The notes under the pieces are model-generated. The model made no database searches. It worked only from the letters and a program-made list of their open reading frames with translations, and had not been told where the DNA came from. Shown piece after piece: positions 43,559 through 52,853 of a stretch of 64,000 nucleotides of DNA; position 1 is the stretch's first letter, and each line of letters opens with the position of its first letter. Origin of the DNA: DSXH01 sp037446915 (GTDB lineage Bacteria > Bacteroidota > Ignavibacteria > Ignavibacteriales > Melioribacteraceae); NCBI GenBank assembly GCA_037446915.1, contig JBBIHP010000004.1:3511-67510 (forward strand), given 5' to 3'. The position numbers and the translations under genes were made by a program.

Positions 43559-45229
43559 TTATCTGATAAGGTTTGTGATTTCCTGAAGCAAATTATCTGC
43601 TGTTGTTATCACTCGTGCGTTTGCCTGGAATCCTCTTTGAGATACAATCATTCTGGTGAATTCTTCCGATAAGTCAACATTAGATTGTTCAAGAGCACCT
43701 GATTGAACAGTTGTTCCGCTTTCTTCTCCTAAACTGCTTATTCTTGGTTCACCGCTGTTTGCATAGGCTGAGTACATGTTGTCGCCAACACTTATCAAAC
43801 CGTTCAAGTTGTTAAATGTAGCAACCATTATCTGAGCTAAGTTTCTGGAACTACCATTTGAGAAGATACCAACAATATTTCCATACTGATCAATGTTAAT
43901 GTTAGATAACGATGCTGATGGAGAACCGTTCTGATAAAGAGCACTAACTACAGAGCTTGATGATGTCTGTGTTACACCGCCAAATCCTGAACCGAAATCG
44001 AGATCGATTACTGCTGTATTTGCACCGCCTTTAGGTACGAATGTTAATTGAGGGTTGTTTGGAGAAATGTTTGCCGGATCAATTGTACCGTCGGCGTTAA
44101 ACAAAATTGTTCCGGAAGTATTAAGAGGTTTACCATCGATTGTACTTTGACCTGGAACGCCGGCTGTCCACGTCCATAAATTATCATCAATCTTTGTGAA
44201 TTTTAATGTAACCTGATGAGCAGTTCCTAAAGAATCGAATATTGTAACAGAACCGCCTACTACGTTAGGTATTCTATTGTTATCTGCAGAAATACTTAAT
44301 GTAGCTGTACTTGAATTTTGAGTTACTGTTGTAGAATCAAAAACAAAATCAATACTGGAAGATGGAATATTAACTCTATTTGCAGTACCATCAAATTTTG
44401 CAAGGGACGCTGCATCTAATGTAAATACACCTGAACCGTTATCTGCGTAAACCAGACCTGTGATTTGTCCATCATCTACAGCAGTTCCATCATCATCTTT
44501 CAAAGACCAATTAAGTGTATATGTATTAGCAGCAGTTTTTTCATATGTGATTTCTAATTTATAAGGATTACCATATTCATTGTAAACAGTTGCAACTGAT
44601 GGTGCGGTTGAATCGCCAACAGCTAATGCGGATGAATTGATATTACCTCTCTGAATAACTTTTTGAGTGCGTGTTAATTCTGAGTTACTTTTTAAGTTAC
44701 CGCCCCATTTAATGTTTGTGGTAGAAACTGCTGGTAATTTAAGGTTAGTATCAATTACTATGTCTTCTAAGTTATTGCCCGGAGGTATTACACCTTCCTG
44801 ACTTGCAACTTTACCTTGAACGACAGCGCCATTCTGCGGACTTACCAATTTACCATCGGCATCAAAAATAAAAGCACCGGCTCTTGAGAAGAAGCTTTGA
44901 CCGTTGCTCTTTAATACAAACATACCCTGACCCTGTAAACCTAAGTCAGTTGTAATCCCTGTTCTTTCGAATGTACCTTGATTCCAATTACGGTCGATCG
45001 AGTTGATTTTCATGCCCAAACCAACCTGAAATGAATTAGTTCCACCGGTTGTTTCAGTTGGGTTAGTACCGGCTTTAACAAATTGATTAAATGTATCACT
45101 AAAAGTTACACGCGAACCTTTAAAGCCGATTGTGTTAACGTTAGAAATGTTATTACCGATAACGTCCATCATGGATTGATGATTACGTAAACCGGATACA
45201 CCTGCGAAAAGTGATGTTAAGAGTGCCAT
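43559..45229 (-). CDS. flgE: FlgE, hook protein
   Basis: Protein of 556 residues. The N-terminus ALLTSLFAGVSGLRNHQSMM with NISNVNTIGFKGSRVTF and the C-terminus SNVDLSEEFTRMIVSQRGF are typical of the hook. It is longer than the E. coli hook protein (402), with an extended surface region between about 150 and 430. The ribosome binding site AAGGAGG lies five bases upstream of the ATG. It is flanked by a structured leader and a 3-prime hairpin, unlike its tightly packed neighbours. Confidence 0.97.
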   Translation of the reverse strand: MALLTSLFAGVSGLRNHQSMMDVIGNNISNVNTIGFKGSRVTFSDTFNQFVKAGTNPTETTGGTNSFQVGLGMKINSIDRNWNQGTFERTGITTDLGLQGQGMFVLKSNGQSFFSRAGAFIFDADGKLVSPQNGAVVQGKVASQEGVIPPGNNLEDIVIDTNLKLPAVSTTNIKWGGNLKSNSELTRTQKVIQRGNINSSALAVGDSTAPSVATVYNEYGNPYKLEITYEKTAANTYTLNWSLKDDDGTAVDDGQITGLVYADNGSGVFTLDAASLAKFDGTANRVNIPSSSIDFVFDSTTVTQNSSTATLSISADNNRIPNVVGGSVTIFDSLGTAHQVTLKFTKIDDNLWTWTAGVPGQSTIDGKPLNTSGTILFNADGTIDPANISPNNPQLTFVPKGGANTAVIDLDFGSGFGGVTQTSSSSVVSALYQNGSPSASLSNINIDQYGNIVGIFSNGSSRNLAQIMVATFNNLNGLISVGDNMYSAYANSGEPRISSLGEESGTTVQSGALEQSNVDLSEEFTRMIVSQRGFQANARVITTADNLLQEITNLIR

Positions 45230-45249
45230 TTTTTCCTCCTTGGATTGAC

Positions 45250-45271
45250 CCGGCTTCAGTCGGTCAGCCGG
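45250..45271 (-). other. GC-rich hairpin in the flgE leader, proximal
   Basis: CCGGCT and AGCCGG form a six-pair stem around a ten-base loop, 21 bases before the flgE start and just before AAGGAGG. It stands out against the AT-rich surroundings. A role in translation control or message stability is inferred. Confidence 0.55.
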
Positions 45272-45275
45272 ATCT

Positions 45276-45301
45276 GGAGCGTCCTCGGAAGGTCCCGCTC
45301 C
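45276..45301 (-). other. GC-rich hairpin in the flgE leader, distal
   Basis: GGAGCG and CGCTCC form a six-pair outer stem. Inside it CCT and AGG can pair around the tetraloop TCCG. No T run follows, so it is not a classical terminator. It lies between the TIGR02530-like gene and flgE. Confidence 0.55.
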
Positions 45302-45320
45302 GTTGTTTATTGTTAATTAA

Positions 45321-45698
45321 TTAAAATGCAAAAACCACACTGTCTATGTTGGTAAATACGTTTTCGTTCGAACCTGTTACTTCCATCGCCGTTACAACTG
45401 TCTTATTTGGAATATTAACGATGAAAGCAGTGTTATCCATCATCACTAATGAATCCTTTGCTCCTTTCAACTCAGCTTTTTCAACAGCACTTTGAATTTT
45501 TTCTAAGTCTGTTTCGCTTAATTGAATATTGCGCGATTCTAATCTCTTAATAGCATGATTAGAGAATTTAACCTTCTCTAATTCCTGTTTGAAAATAGAA
45601 TCGAATGATGATGAAACAGGATCAAAGCTTTTTCTGCCTACTTCGGTATTACCAACAATCGGGATAAAGGGGACAGATACGCCATTAATCTCTGTCAT
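45321..45698 (-). CDS. Flagellar operon protein, TIGR02530-like
   Basis: Protein of 125 residues. The core FSNHAIKRLESRNIQLSETD and AELKGAKDSLVMMDNTAFIV, then NKTVVTAM, match the flagellar operon family found beside flgD and flgE in Bacillus and others. The ATG overlaps the flgD stop codon, and GGAGG lies six bases before it. The role is unknown; position suggests hook assembly. Confidence 0.85.
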   Translation of the reverse strand: MTEINGVSVPFIPIVGNTEVGRKSFDPVSSSFDSIFKQELEKVKFSNHAIKRLESRNIQLSETDLEKIQSAVEKAELKGAKDSLVMMDNTAFIVNIPNKTVVTAMEVTGSNENVFTNIDSVVFAF

Positions 45699-46378
45699 TA
45701 ATTACCTCCGTTGTTTAATGAATTTAAAATTTCGAGAATATCAGAAATTGAATATTCGGCTCCACCTACCAATAGCATTGAACCTTTATCAGTAAACCGA
45801 ACACCATCAATTAAACCGATTTTATATGTAGATAATGTTAACTTCTCGCCGCTCATGCTGTATGCTTCAACTTCGAATGTATAATTTCCATTTTTAACTT
45901 TCTCACCATTATTATCGCAAAGATCCCAGGAAACTTTAGACCTTCCCGATTCAACGGATCCATCTAATAACCGGACTACATTTCCGTTAGAATCCATTAT
46001 TTTAACTACAACACTTTTGGCTTGAGCAGGTAAGTTATAACCAACATCAATTTTTTCCTGTCCAATTACATTTAGATTATTGCCGTCTATTTTTACTTCC
46101 TTACCAATTAATGTAGCAACCATCGTGTTATTTATGGATTGAGTAAGAAGGTAATTAACATCCATACTTTTTGTGATGGAGGAATTTAAATTCGTCAGCT
46201 GTTCTAATGAACTGAATTGTGCGAGCTGAGAGGCATACTCTGTTCCATCGAGAGGATTAAGCGGATCCTGATTTTTAAGCTGTTGAATCATCAATTTTAA
46301 GAAATCATCCTTTCCCAATGTTCCTTTATTTGGTTTTACATTAGCAGAAGCTGCTGTGTTAGTTATATTATTAACCAT
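45698..46378 (-). CDS. flgD: FlgD, hook cap scaffold
   Basis: Protein of 226 residues. LGKDDFLKLMIQQLKNQDPL then NPLDGTEYASQLAQFSSLEQ is the FlgD signature. The C-terminal half has the FlgD Ig-like element KVSWDLCDNNGEKVKNGNY. It lies between fliK and the TIGR02530-like gene, as in many genomes. A sigma-28-like sequence occurs inside this gene at 45912-45938. Confidence 0.96.
   Translation of the reverse strand: MVNNITNTAASANVKPNKGTLGKDDFLKLMIQQLKNQDPLNPLDGTEYASQLAQFSSLEQLTNLNSSITKSMDVNYLLTQSINNTMVATLIGKEVKIDGNNLNVIGQEKIDVGYNLPAQAKSVVVKIMDSNGNVVRLLDGSVESGRSKVSWDLCDNNGEKVKNGNYTFEVEAYSMSGEKLTLSTYKIGLIDGVRFTDKGSMLLVGGAEYSISDILEILNSLNNGGN
45912..45938 (-). promoter_or_regulatory. Possible intragenic sigma-28 promoter within flgD
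   Basis: The minus strand reads TAAAGTTT-N11-TGCGATAA. The -35 is a perfect consensus match and the spacer is exact. It lies inside the flgD coding region, about 700 bases upstream of flgE. The bases also encode a conserved FlgD stretch, so the match may be chance. Confidence 0.3.
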
Positions 46379-46389
46379 TTATCAATTCC

Positions 46390-48828
46390 TTATACTAAAT
46401 ATTCGTATGTGTTGTAACCTAACTTTTTCTTTCCGGTAAGATCACTTTTTTGTTCAACTTTGGAATCAGTATTACCGCCATAATTTTTTCTTTTGTTTGA
46501 AAATTGCTTATGCGCTTTCTGCTCGCCATTACTTAAGTTCACATTAAGATTGTTAATCTGAATGCCATTATTATGTAATGTTGTTTTTAGCTGTTCTATA
46601 TTCGATTGAACTGTTTGCCTGATCTGCTCACTTTCAACTTCGATAGTAGCTTGCAAAGCATTATCAACATAATCTACTATTAGTTTTACTGTCCCGAGGT
46701 TCTTGGGTGTTAATTGAAAAGTAATACTTTGCTTTTCATTCGTGTTAAGGTATTTGTTTATCTCAGAAACTATTTCGGAAGATTTAACCTTCTTAACCGT
46801 TTCTGTAAATGCGCTTGCTGTTGAGATTATTTTTGAGTTAAGCTCATTAACCTGAACAGTTTTCTTATCGAATACCTGGTGATTAACTACATCAGGATGT
46901 TTAGGTTGATCTTTATTTATCTTTGGTTGTGTTACAGAATCTTCGGGTTTAATATCGTCTGGAACGAATTTTTCTGATTTAGAATTAATCTCTTTTGTTC
47001 TATCAAGATATTTATCTTCTTTGTTATTCTTATAAGTATCTCCAGAGCCACTATTAGAAGCTTTTTCAACGTTTGTCTTTTCGATATTAAGTGGCGAAAC
47101 ATTATTTGATTCGTTTGGTTTTATTGTTTTTTCAGCTTCATGATTTTTACTTACAATCGAAATCTCGTCCTTGTTAAATTCAACTTTAGCTTCAACTTTA
47201 TTCGATTTTGGTGTTTCATTTGTATTTTGTTTTGTTCCATCAATAACTAATTTTACATTTTCATCATGTAATTCAGTATTTATAACTGGTTGTTTATCTG
47301 TTGTAATCTTTATGCCAGATTTAATTTCATTACCAGTATCATAATGGTTGCTTTCATTACCTATTATTTCTTCAGAAGAGTTTTCTTTCAGAACATTATC
47401 AAGGATTAGTTTAGAATTTAATTCGTTCTTCGGTTTTTCAACTGACTCAATTTTTATTGCTCTCAGAAATTCGGATCCGGTTCGTTTCATTTCATATGGT
47501 TCAGATTCATTACCATTTTCAATCCATTCCTTCCCTTTTATAAACATAAGTTTATTTTCATTCGAAACTTCATTCCTGTGCAATATCTTGATATTACTTT
47601 CCGAAATATTATTTACCGGTTTATCATTAGTTCGTTTCATTTCATATGGTTCAGATTCATTACCATTTTCAATCCATTCCTTCCCTTTTATAAACATAAG
47701 TTTATTTTCATTCGGAACTTCATCTTTGTTCAAAATCTTAATATTTTTTTCAGGTAAATTATTTACTTGATTATCACTAGATAAATCCGGGTTCGATTCA
47801 TCTTTATTGAGAGATTGAGCATCCTGGAAATTGTATTTGCTTAAAAATTCACCGATTTCTTTAGATGTTTTTATATCGAGAATAAATGGTATTTTGATTC
47901 CCGTTTCTTTACTTGAAACCTGATTAATTGTCTCTGCATGAACAATTTTTACCTGATATTTCTTTGAATTATCAATTACAGGTTCAACCGGATCATTTGT
48001 AATTTCTGAAATTGGGTTGGCCGTGGGTTTAGAAACTTCCGTGGGCTTAGAAACTTCGGGATTTACTTTATCACTTTGAGCGGTTGATTTTATTTCCTTC
48101 TCATTATAATCAATTTTTAATTCATTCGGTAAATCAGAATTTTCAGAAACTATCTCCGACTTACCTTCAAGCATTACATTCACATTTTGAAAATATGCAG
48201 AGATATTTTTAAGACCACTCCCGGTCACTATCTCATTATCAGCAGCAGATATTTGAAGAGTTATTTTTTCAGTTGAGGATTTAAGTGTGAACTTAACAGA
48301 GTGGTGCTTTTGCAGTTCGTTCTCAATAATATCTAAGGTTAATAATTCGTCCTGTGAATCCGGATTATCAACTACTGTGGGTTCTTCAGTTAATTGTAAT
48401 GAATTTACATCATTAACCAGTGTAAGTTTGTTAAGATCTGTATTAATTATCTGATTAATACCGGCGATGAAGGCAAGTAAAGATTCTTCATTTATAATTG
48501 TATCAGTTTTGGTTAAACTTGCATCCTCAAGTTGATAAATTTCCTTATTAATACTTTCTATCCGGGCGGATGATTCATTGATAATAACTTTTAATTGATT
48601 CATCACTCCATCATTTATTGGGATTTCTATATCAATATCATTTACACTGGAAAGGACAATATCAAGAGGGTTCTGAACCGCATCAGGGTTGACATCATTT
48701 ATTTCATCGGTTGTAACATTAATGATATCTGCAAACAGATAAGGTTGTTCACCAATTCCTGTGGATGTTGGATTAAAAGGAATTGAATCCTTTGAAAGTT
48801 TATTAAAGAATAACGGATTTAAGTTCAT
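46390..48828 (-). CDS. fliK: FliK, hook-length control protein
   Basis: Protein of 812 residues, about twice the length of E. coli FliK. The long low-complexity, Asn/Glu/Lys-rich N-terminal part is the expected ruler region. The C-terminal domain has SITFQLTPKNLGTVKLIV followed by ESEQIRQTVQSNIEQLK, the FliK/FlgE-switch motif. Two copies of an approximately 50-residue unit lie near residues 370-470. A shorter repeat (EVSKPTEVSKPT) is also present. FliK measures the hook and triggers FlhB switching, so the repeats could change hook length. Confidence 0.92.
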   Translation of the reverse strand: MNLNPLFFNKLSKDSIPFNPTSTGIGEQPYLFADIINVTTDEINDVNPDAVQNPLDIVLSSVNDIDIEIPINDGVMNQLKVIINESSARIESINKEIYQLEDASLTKTDTIINEESLLAFIAGINQIINTDLNKLTLVNDVNSLQLTEEPTVVDNPDSQDELLTLDIIENELQKHHSVKFTLKSSTEKITLQISAADNEIVTGSGLKNISAYFQNVNVMLEGKSEIVSENSDLPNELKIDYNEKEIKSTAQSDKVNPEVSKPTEVSKPTANPISEITNDPVEPVIDNSKKYQVKIVHAETINQVSSKETGIKIPFILDIKTSKEIGEFLSKYNFQDAQSLNKDESNPDLSSDNQVNNLPEKNIKILNKDEVPNENKLMFIKGKEWIENGNESEPYEMKRTNDKPVNNISESNIKILHRNEVSNENKLMFIKGKEWIENGNESEPYEMKRTGSEFLRAIKIESVEKPKNELNSKLILDNVLKENSSEEIIGNESNHYDTGNEIKSGIKITTDKQPVINTELHDENVKLVIDGTKQNTNETPKSNKVEAKVEFNKDEISIVSKNHEAEKTIKPNESNNVSPLNIEKTNVEKASNSGSGDTYKNNKEDKYLDRTKEINSKSEKFVPDDIKPEDSVTQPKINKDQPKHPDVVNHQVFDKKTVQVNELNSKIISTASAFTETVKKVKSSEIVSEINKYLNTNEKQSITFQLTPKNLGTVKLIVDYVDNALQATIEVESEQIRQTVQSNIEQLKTTLHNNGIQINNLNVNLSNGEQKAHKQFSNKRKNYGGNTDSKVEQKSDLTGKKKLGYNTYEYLV
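47480..47564. repeat. Direct repeat in fliK, copy 1
   Basis: These 85 bases are identical to 47630-47714. The two copies are 150 bases apart, giving a 50-codon in-frame tandem duplication. The flanking 65 bases are also similar but have diverged. The encoded unit includes NENKLMFIKGKEWIENGNES. Confidence 0.92.
47630..47714. repeat. Direct repeat in fliK, copy 2
   Basis: Identical to 47480-47564 over 85 bases. With a 150-base period the reading frame is kept, so recombination between copies would lengthen or shorten the FliK ruler by 50 residues. Confidence 0.92.
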
Positions 48829-49433
48829 TCTACACTTATAATTCTGTTCACTAATTCTGGTTTAAATTCTGCGATTATTTCAGCTGCCTTTTTCTTCTTC
48901 ATAGAAAAAATTATGTCTCTTGCTATATTATCGTTGTAACCCTGAATTATTTTAGCGGCTTTTTTAGAATCCATAGTTTCGTAAAGTTTTACCGAGTTTT
49001 TTATCCATTTGTTATACACACTATCCTTCATCGAATTCTTTTTTGTTAAATCGGGTGCAGATGCCTGAACCGGTGCAGTCTGGTCCTTCTGCCGGAGCAT
49101 CTCTTTTATTTTCCTTAGTTCTTCAAAAATTGCATTCGAACTATCAGAAAATGCTGAAGCACTAATTTTAACATCTGCGGGTTCTGGACTTACTCTATCA
49201 GAAGCAAGAGAATTTTTAACACTATCATTTTTTGCAATAACAGGTATCTGTGCAGTTTGTTTATTTTCTGTTACAGCTGGTTTTTCTGTTTTGGATTGTA
49301 AAGAATCCGGTTCTACCGATGCGAAATCAAGCGCAAAAATATTTTTATAGTTCGAAGCTCCATAATACATTGCGCCTGTAACCAAAATAAAAGTAATAAG
49401 CAATATCATTATATATATCAATTTATCTTTCAT
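48825..49433 (-). CDS. MotE-like flagellar protein with MgtE-N-type domain
   Basis: Protein of 202 residues. One N-terminal membrane helix (IYIMILLITFILVTGAMYY) is followed by a Pro/Ser-rich linker. A C-terminal helical domain reads LYETMDSKKAAKIIQGYNDN then KKKKAAEIIAEF, like the MgtE-N/FliG-type repeats of MotE. MotE-like genes sit between fliJ and fliK in many bacteria, and some assist MotC or stators. The exact role here is not shown. It overlaps both neighbours by four bases. Confidence 0.82.
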   Translation of the reverse strand: MKDKLIYIMILLITFILVTGAMYYGASNYKNIFALDFASVEPDSLQSKTEKPAVTENKQTAQIPVIAKNDSVKNSLASDRVSPEPADVKISASAFSDSSNAIFEELRKIKEMLRQKDQTAPVQASAPDLTKKNSMKDSVYNKWIKNSVKLYETMDSKKAAKIIQGYNDNIARDIIFSMKKKKAAEIIAEFKPELVNRIISVE

Positions 49434-49867
49434 TCTTCCTTCCTTATGAAATTACTTATAGCTATTTCATCCATTTGTTTTAATTCTTCTCTATTATTTT
49501 CGAAGAAAAATTCCTCTTGTTTATTCTCTTTTAGTGTTTCAAAAATCTTCAATTCTCTTTTCTTTTGAATCAATTCTGAGTGTTTCTGTTCTCTCCGCTG
49601 CTTCAATTCGTTGATCTTTTTTTCAATGTTATGAACATCTTTTTCCAAATTTCTGATATGCATTCTGGCACTCTTAAACTCGTAAACTTTTATTTGTCCC
49701 GATGTAATTGTTTCGAATAGCTCGCTCTTTTTATCTAATAGTGCTTTCTTTTTTCCCTCAGAATTTTCTATTTCTCTATCAATAAGAGAAATTTCCTTCA
49801 ATATTTTTTTTTCAAGAACTTCTTTTATTCTTATTATATGATCGAACTTAAAACTGAACTTTGCCAC
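49430..49867 (-). CDS. fliJ: FliJ, export ATPase stalk protein
   Basis: Coiled-coil protein of 145 residues rich in Lys, Glu and Arg (for example SLIDREIENSEGKKKALLD). The N-terminal FSFKFDHIIRIKEVLEKK resembles the FliJ start. It lies right after fliI. FliJ inserts into the FliI ring and links it to FlhA. Confidence 0.9.
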   Translation of the reverse strand: MAKFSFKFDHIIRIKEVLEKKILKEISLIDREIENSEGKKKALLDKKSELFETITSGQIKVYEFKSARMHIRNLEKDVHNIEKKINELKQRREQKHSELIQKKRELKIFETLKENKQEEFFFENNREELKQMDEIAISNFIRKEE

Positions 49868-49872
49868 TATCT

Positions 49873-51207
49873 CTATTTATGATTATTTATTTCAATAATC
49901 TGGGATAATTTATAAACAGTTTCATTATATGCAGCTTTTTCTAAAATATCCTGTTTAAGAAACGTGCGTAATTGTCCTATCTTTGATAATGCACGGTCAA
50001 TAGAAGGATTACTACCCTTTACATAAGCACCTATATTTATTAAGTCTTCTGCTTCGCGGTAGGTTGCAAGGATTTCGTTGAAAATCATTACACGTGAAAA
50101 ATGTTCGTTATCGATTATATCCGGCATAACTCTGCTTACACTTTGTAAAGTATCAATTGCCGGGTAGTGACCTTTGTTTGCAAGTTTACGTGAGAGTACT
50201 ATGTGGCCGTCTAGAATTGACCTGACTGCATCGGCAATCGGTTCAATCATATCATCACCATCAACAAGTACTGTATAAATTCCCGTGATCGAACCTTTAT
50301 CAGAATTTCCGGTTCTTTCCAGCAATTTAGGTAGTAAAGAAAATACAGATGGAGTATAACCTTTTGATGTAGGCGGTTCTCCAATTGTTAACCCAATTTC
50401 TCTTTGAGCCATGGCAAATCTTGTTACAGAATCCATCATTAGAAGAACATTCAGACCAAGATCTCTAAAATATTCGGCAATTGTAGTTCCTACATATGCG
50501 GCTTTCATTCTTACAAGAGGCGATTTGTCGCTTGTAGCAACAACAACAACAGACTTTCTCATTCCCTCTTCGCCAAGGTCTTTCTCAATAAACTCTCTTA
50601 CTTCTCTTCCCCGTTCACCAATTAGGATAATTACATTTACATCAGCACTTGTATTTCTTGCTACCATACCAAGAGTAACACTTTTACCAACACCGCTACC
50701 GGCAAAAATTCCAACACGCTGACCTCTGCCAACAGTTAATAACCCGTCAATTGCTCTAACTCCGGTTTGAATTGGTGTTGTAATTCTTTTTCTTTCAAGC
50801 GGGTTTGGCGGTTCCCTGTGAGCATCACGTATAGATGAATATCTTACTTCCCCTTTTCCATCCATTGGATTTCCAAGTCCGTCTATAACACGACCAAGTA
50901 AATCTTTCCCCAGACCAACAGAGAATTTTCTTCCGGATGCTTTAATTTCACAAGCTGGAGAAATACTATTCACTTCTCCAATTGCTATTGAAAGAACTTT
51001 TCCGTCCTTAAAACCAACTGCTTCAGCTTTACAAAGCTCTTTACCATTCCGGTCAATTACCGAGCAAATTTCTCCCATTACTGCGTTTGGTCCAGCAGAA
51101 ACAATTACAAGTCCAATTACATCAAGCACTTTGCCATTAACTCTAATTGATTCTGCACCTGAGATTACAGATTTATACCTGTCTAATATTTCAAAGATTG
51201 ATATCAT
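49873..51207 (-). CDS. fliI: FliI, flagellar export ATPase
   Basis: Protein of 444 residues. Walker A is in IFAGSGVGKSVTLGM, Walker B in LNVLLMMDSVTRFAMAQRE, and GYTPSVFSLLPKLLERTG is typical. The fold is that of the F1 beta subunit. The start is the ATG at 51207, five bases after the fliH stop codon; a TTG at 51237 inside fliH is not convincing. It powers substrate unfolding with FliH and FliJ. Confidence 0.97.
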   Translation of the reverse strand: MISIFEILDRYKSVISGAESIRVNGKVLDVIGLVIVSAGPNAVMGEICSVIDRNGKELCKAEAVGFKDGKVLSIAIGEVNSISPACEIKASGRKFSVGLGKDLLGRVIDGLGNPMDGKGEVRYSSIRDAHREPPNPLERKRITTPIQTGVRAIDGLLTVGRGQRVGIFAGSGVGKSVTLGMVARNTSADVNVIILIGERGREVREFIEKDLGEEGMRKSVVVVATSDKSPLVRMKAAYVGTTIAEYFRDLGLNVLLMMDSVTRFAMAQREIGLTIGEPPTSKGYTPSVFSLLPKLLERTGNSDKGSITGIYTVLVDGDDMIEPIADAVRSILDGHIVLSRKLANKGHYPAIDTLQSVSRVMPDIIDNEHFSRVMIFNEILATYREAEDLINIGAYVKGSNPSIDRALSKIGQLRTFLKQDILEKAAYNETVYKLSQIIEINNHK

Positions 51208-51211
51208 GCTT

Positions 51212-51826
51212 TTACCCGTTATCAATGCTTTCTTCAAGTTTTCTTCTCAATTCTTCCAGTTGAGTAGAAATTCTTGCATCAACATTTCCAATTTCAGTTT
51301 CAACAAGGCAGCCGCCGTGTTCAATTCTATCATCTTCTTCGAATTTTATTTTACTGAAAGTAGTGCTGCTAATTAAATTTCTGCTATAATTATTTAGTTC
51401 TCTCATATCCTCCGGATGAAATTTAATTCTTACTTCATTAGCGCCGATTACTTTGGAAATTGCTTCTTTAACAACTTCATTAATAATTGATTGTTCCTTA
51501 ACTTCCTTTTGAATTATCTTTCTTGCAAGTTCTACTGCAGTTCCAACAACAAGCCGTTCGAATGATTGCTCATACTCTTTCAACTTCTGATCGAAATCAT
51601 CAATTATGTGATAAACCTCTTCGTATTTACGGTAAAGTTTATCGGTGTATTCTTTATCCAATTCCAATTTAAGTTTCTGCTGCCCATCAAATATTCCTTT
51701 AGAATATGCATCTTCAATTTGTTTTTTTATGGGAACAGCTTCTTCCCTTCTTTCCTCTTCTATAATTACAGAAGCCGATTTCAAATTCAACTTAGGCGCA
51801 GCATTTAAGCGCAGAATATTAGACAT
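51212..51826 (-). CDS. fliH: FliH, regulator of the export ATPase
   Basis: Protein of 204 residues. A coiled-coil middle (QKLKLELDKEYTDKLYRKYE) precedes a C-terminal domain with AVELARKIIQKEV and a DRIEHGGCLVETEIGNVDAR motif, typical of FliH/HrpE. The start is the ATG at 51826, with GGAGG nine bases upstream, overlapping the last codons of fliG by eight bases. A longer in-frame reading inside fliG is rejected. Confidence 0.94.
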   Translation of the reverse strand: MSNILRLNAAPKLNLKSASVIIEEERREEAVPIKKQIEDAYSKGIFDGQQKLKLELDKEYTDKLYRKYEEVYHIIDDFDQKLKEYEQSFERLVVGTAVELARKIIQKEVKEQSIINEVVKEAISKVIGANEVRIKFHPEDMRELNNYSRNLISSTTFSKIKFEEDDRIEHGGCLVETEIGNVDARISTQLEELRRKLEESIDNG

Positions 51827-52853
51827 AAACTTCCTCCGGACCGCCTCTAAGGTTGAGTGAAATTTGTCCTGCTTCTTCAAGCGCTTTAATAATATCAATA
51901 ATTCTTGCCTGGGCATCTTCAACTTCTTTCAGTTTTACCATACCCATGTATTGTAATTCTTCTTTCAATAAATCTGCAGCACGTTCGGACATATTTTTGA
52001 ATATTTTTTCTTTCAATCTTTCATCTGCAATTTTAAGAGATAGTGCGAGGTCTTTTCTATCAACTTCGCGTAATATCTTCTGTATGTCTTTATCAGAGAT
52101 GTTGATAATTTCATCGAATATGAACATTAATCTTTTTACCTGGTATGAAGTATCGGGATCTCTTTCTTCCAGTTTAACAAGAATATCTTTAGTAATTGTT
52201 ACGTTCAAACGATTGAGAATTCCGGCAAGACATTTTGGGCCGCCAAGTTTTCCAACTGACTGACTCATAGACAGCCCGGCAATATCATCAACAACGTGTT
52301 CAATTTGCTTAAGAGTTTGTGGAGCTATTTTCCCTAAAGTAGCAATTCTATGCGCCACATCAATTCTTAATTCCTCGGGAATTTCTTTAAGTGCATTTGC
52401 TGTCTGCTCGGGTGATAATTGAGAGAGAATTAAAGCCATAGTTTGGGGATGCTCTTTATTTAGAAAGTTAATCAACTGAGCCGGTTCAGCTCTTTTTAAT
52501 ACATCGAAACCCTTTAGTGTTGTTAACCTTCTTACTTTTTCAATTATCTCGTGTGCTTTCGGAATTCCGAATGTTTTCTCTAGAAGATTCTGTGCAAAGT
52601 CGATACCGCCTTCAAGAACATATTCCCGTGCTGTAACCATGCTATAGAATTCATCGATTACAATATCCACGGTTTTAGACGGGATGTTTCTAACTTTTGT
52701 GATCTCTGCAGAAAGAGATTCAATATCAACCGGATCGAGATACTTGAACACTGCTGAAGCAGCTTCAATGTTAAGTGCAACCATAAGCATAGCTGCTTTT
52801 TGGATTCCAGAAACTTCCTTTAAGCGTTCGTCTTTTATCATATTAGATTTCAT
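51819..52853 (-). CDS. fliG: FliG, rotor torque protein
   Basis: Protein of 344 residues. The EHPQ motif is present (KEHPQTMALILSQLSPEQTA), and the C-terminal torque helix region reads FIFDEIINISDKDIQKILRE. GIQKAAMLMVAL near the N-terminus binds FliF. The length is typical. The start overlaps fliF by 11 bases; an ATG four codons further in is an alternative. Confidence 0.97.
   Translation of the reverse strand: MKSNMIKDERLKEVSGIQKAAMLMVALNIEAASAVFKYLDPVDIESLSAEITKVRNIPSKTVDIVIDEFYSMVTAREYVLEGGIDFAQNLLEKTFGIPKAHEIIEKVRRLTTLKGFDVLKRAEPAQLINFLNKEHPQTMALILSQLSPEQTANALKEIPEELRIDVAHRIATLGKIAPQTLKQIEHVVDDIAGLSMSQSVGKLGGPKCLAGILNRLNVTITKDILVKLEERDPDTSYQVKRLMFIFDEIINISDKDIQKILREVDRKDLALSLKIADERLKEKIFKNMSERAADLLKEELQYMGMVKLKEVEDAQARIIDIIKALEEAGQISLNLRGGPEEVYV

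Noticed and set aside
51827..51922. Longer FliH reading starting inside fliG
   Set aside because: It would overlap fliG by about 100 bases and adds residues unlike FliH; the ATG at 51826 has an excellent ribosome binding site.
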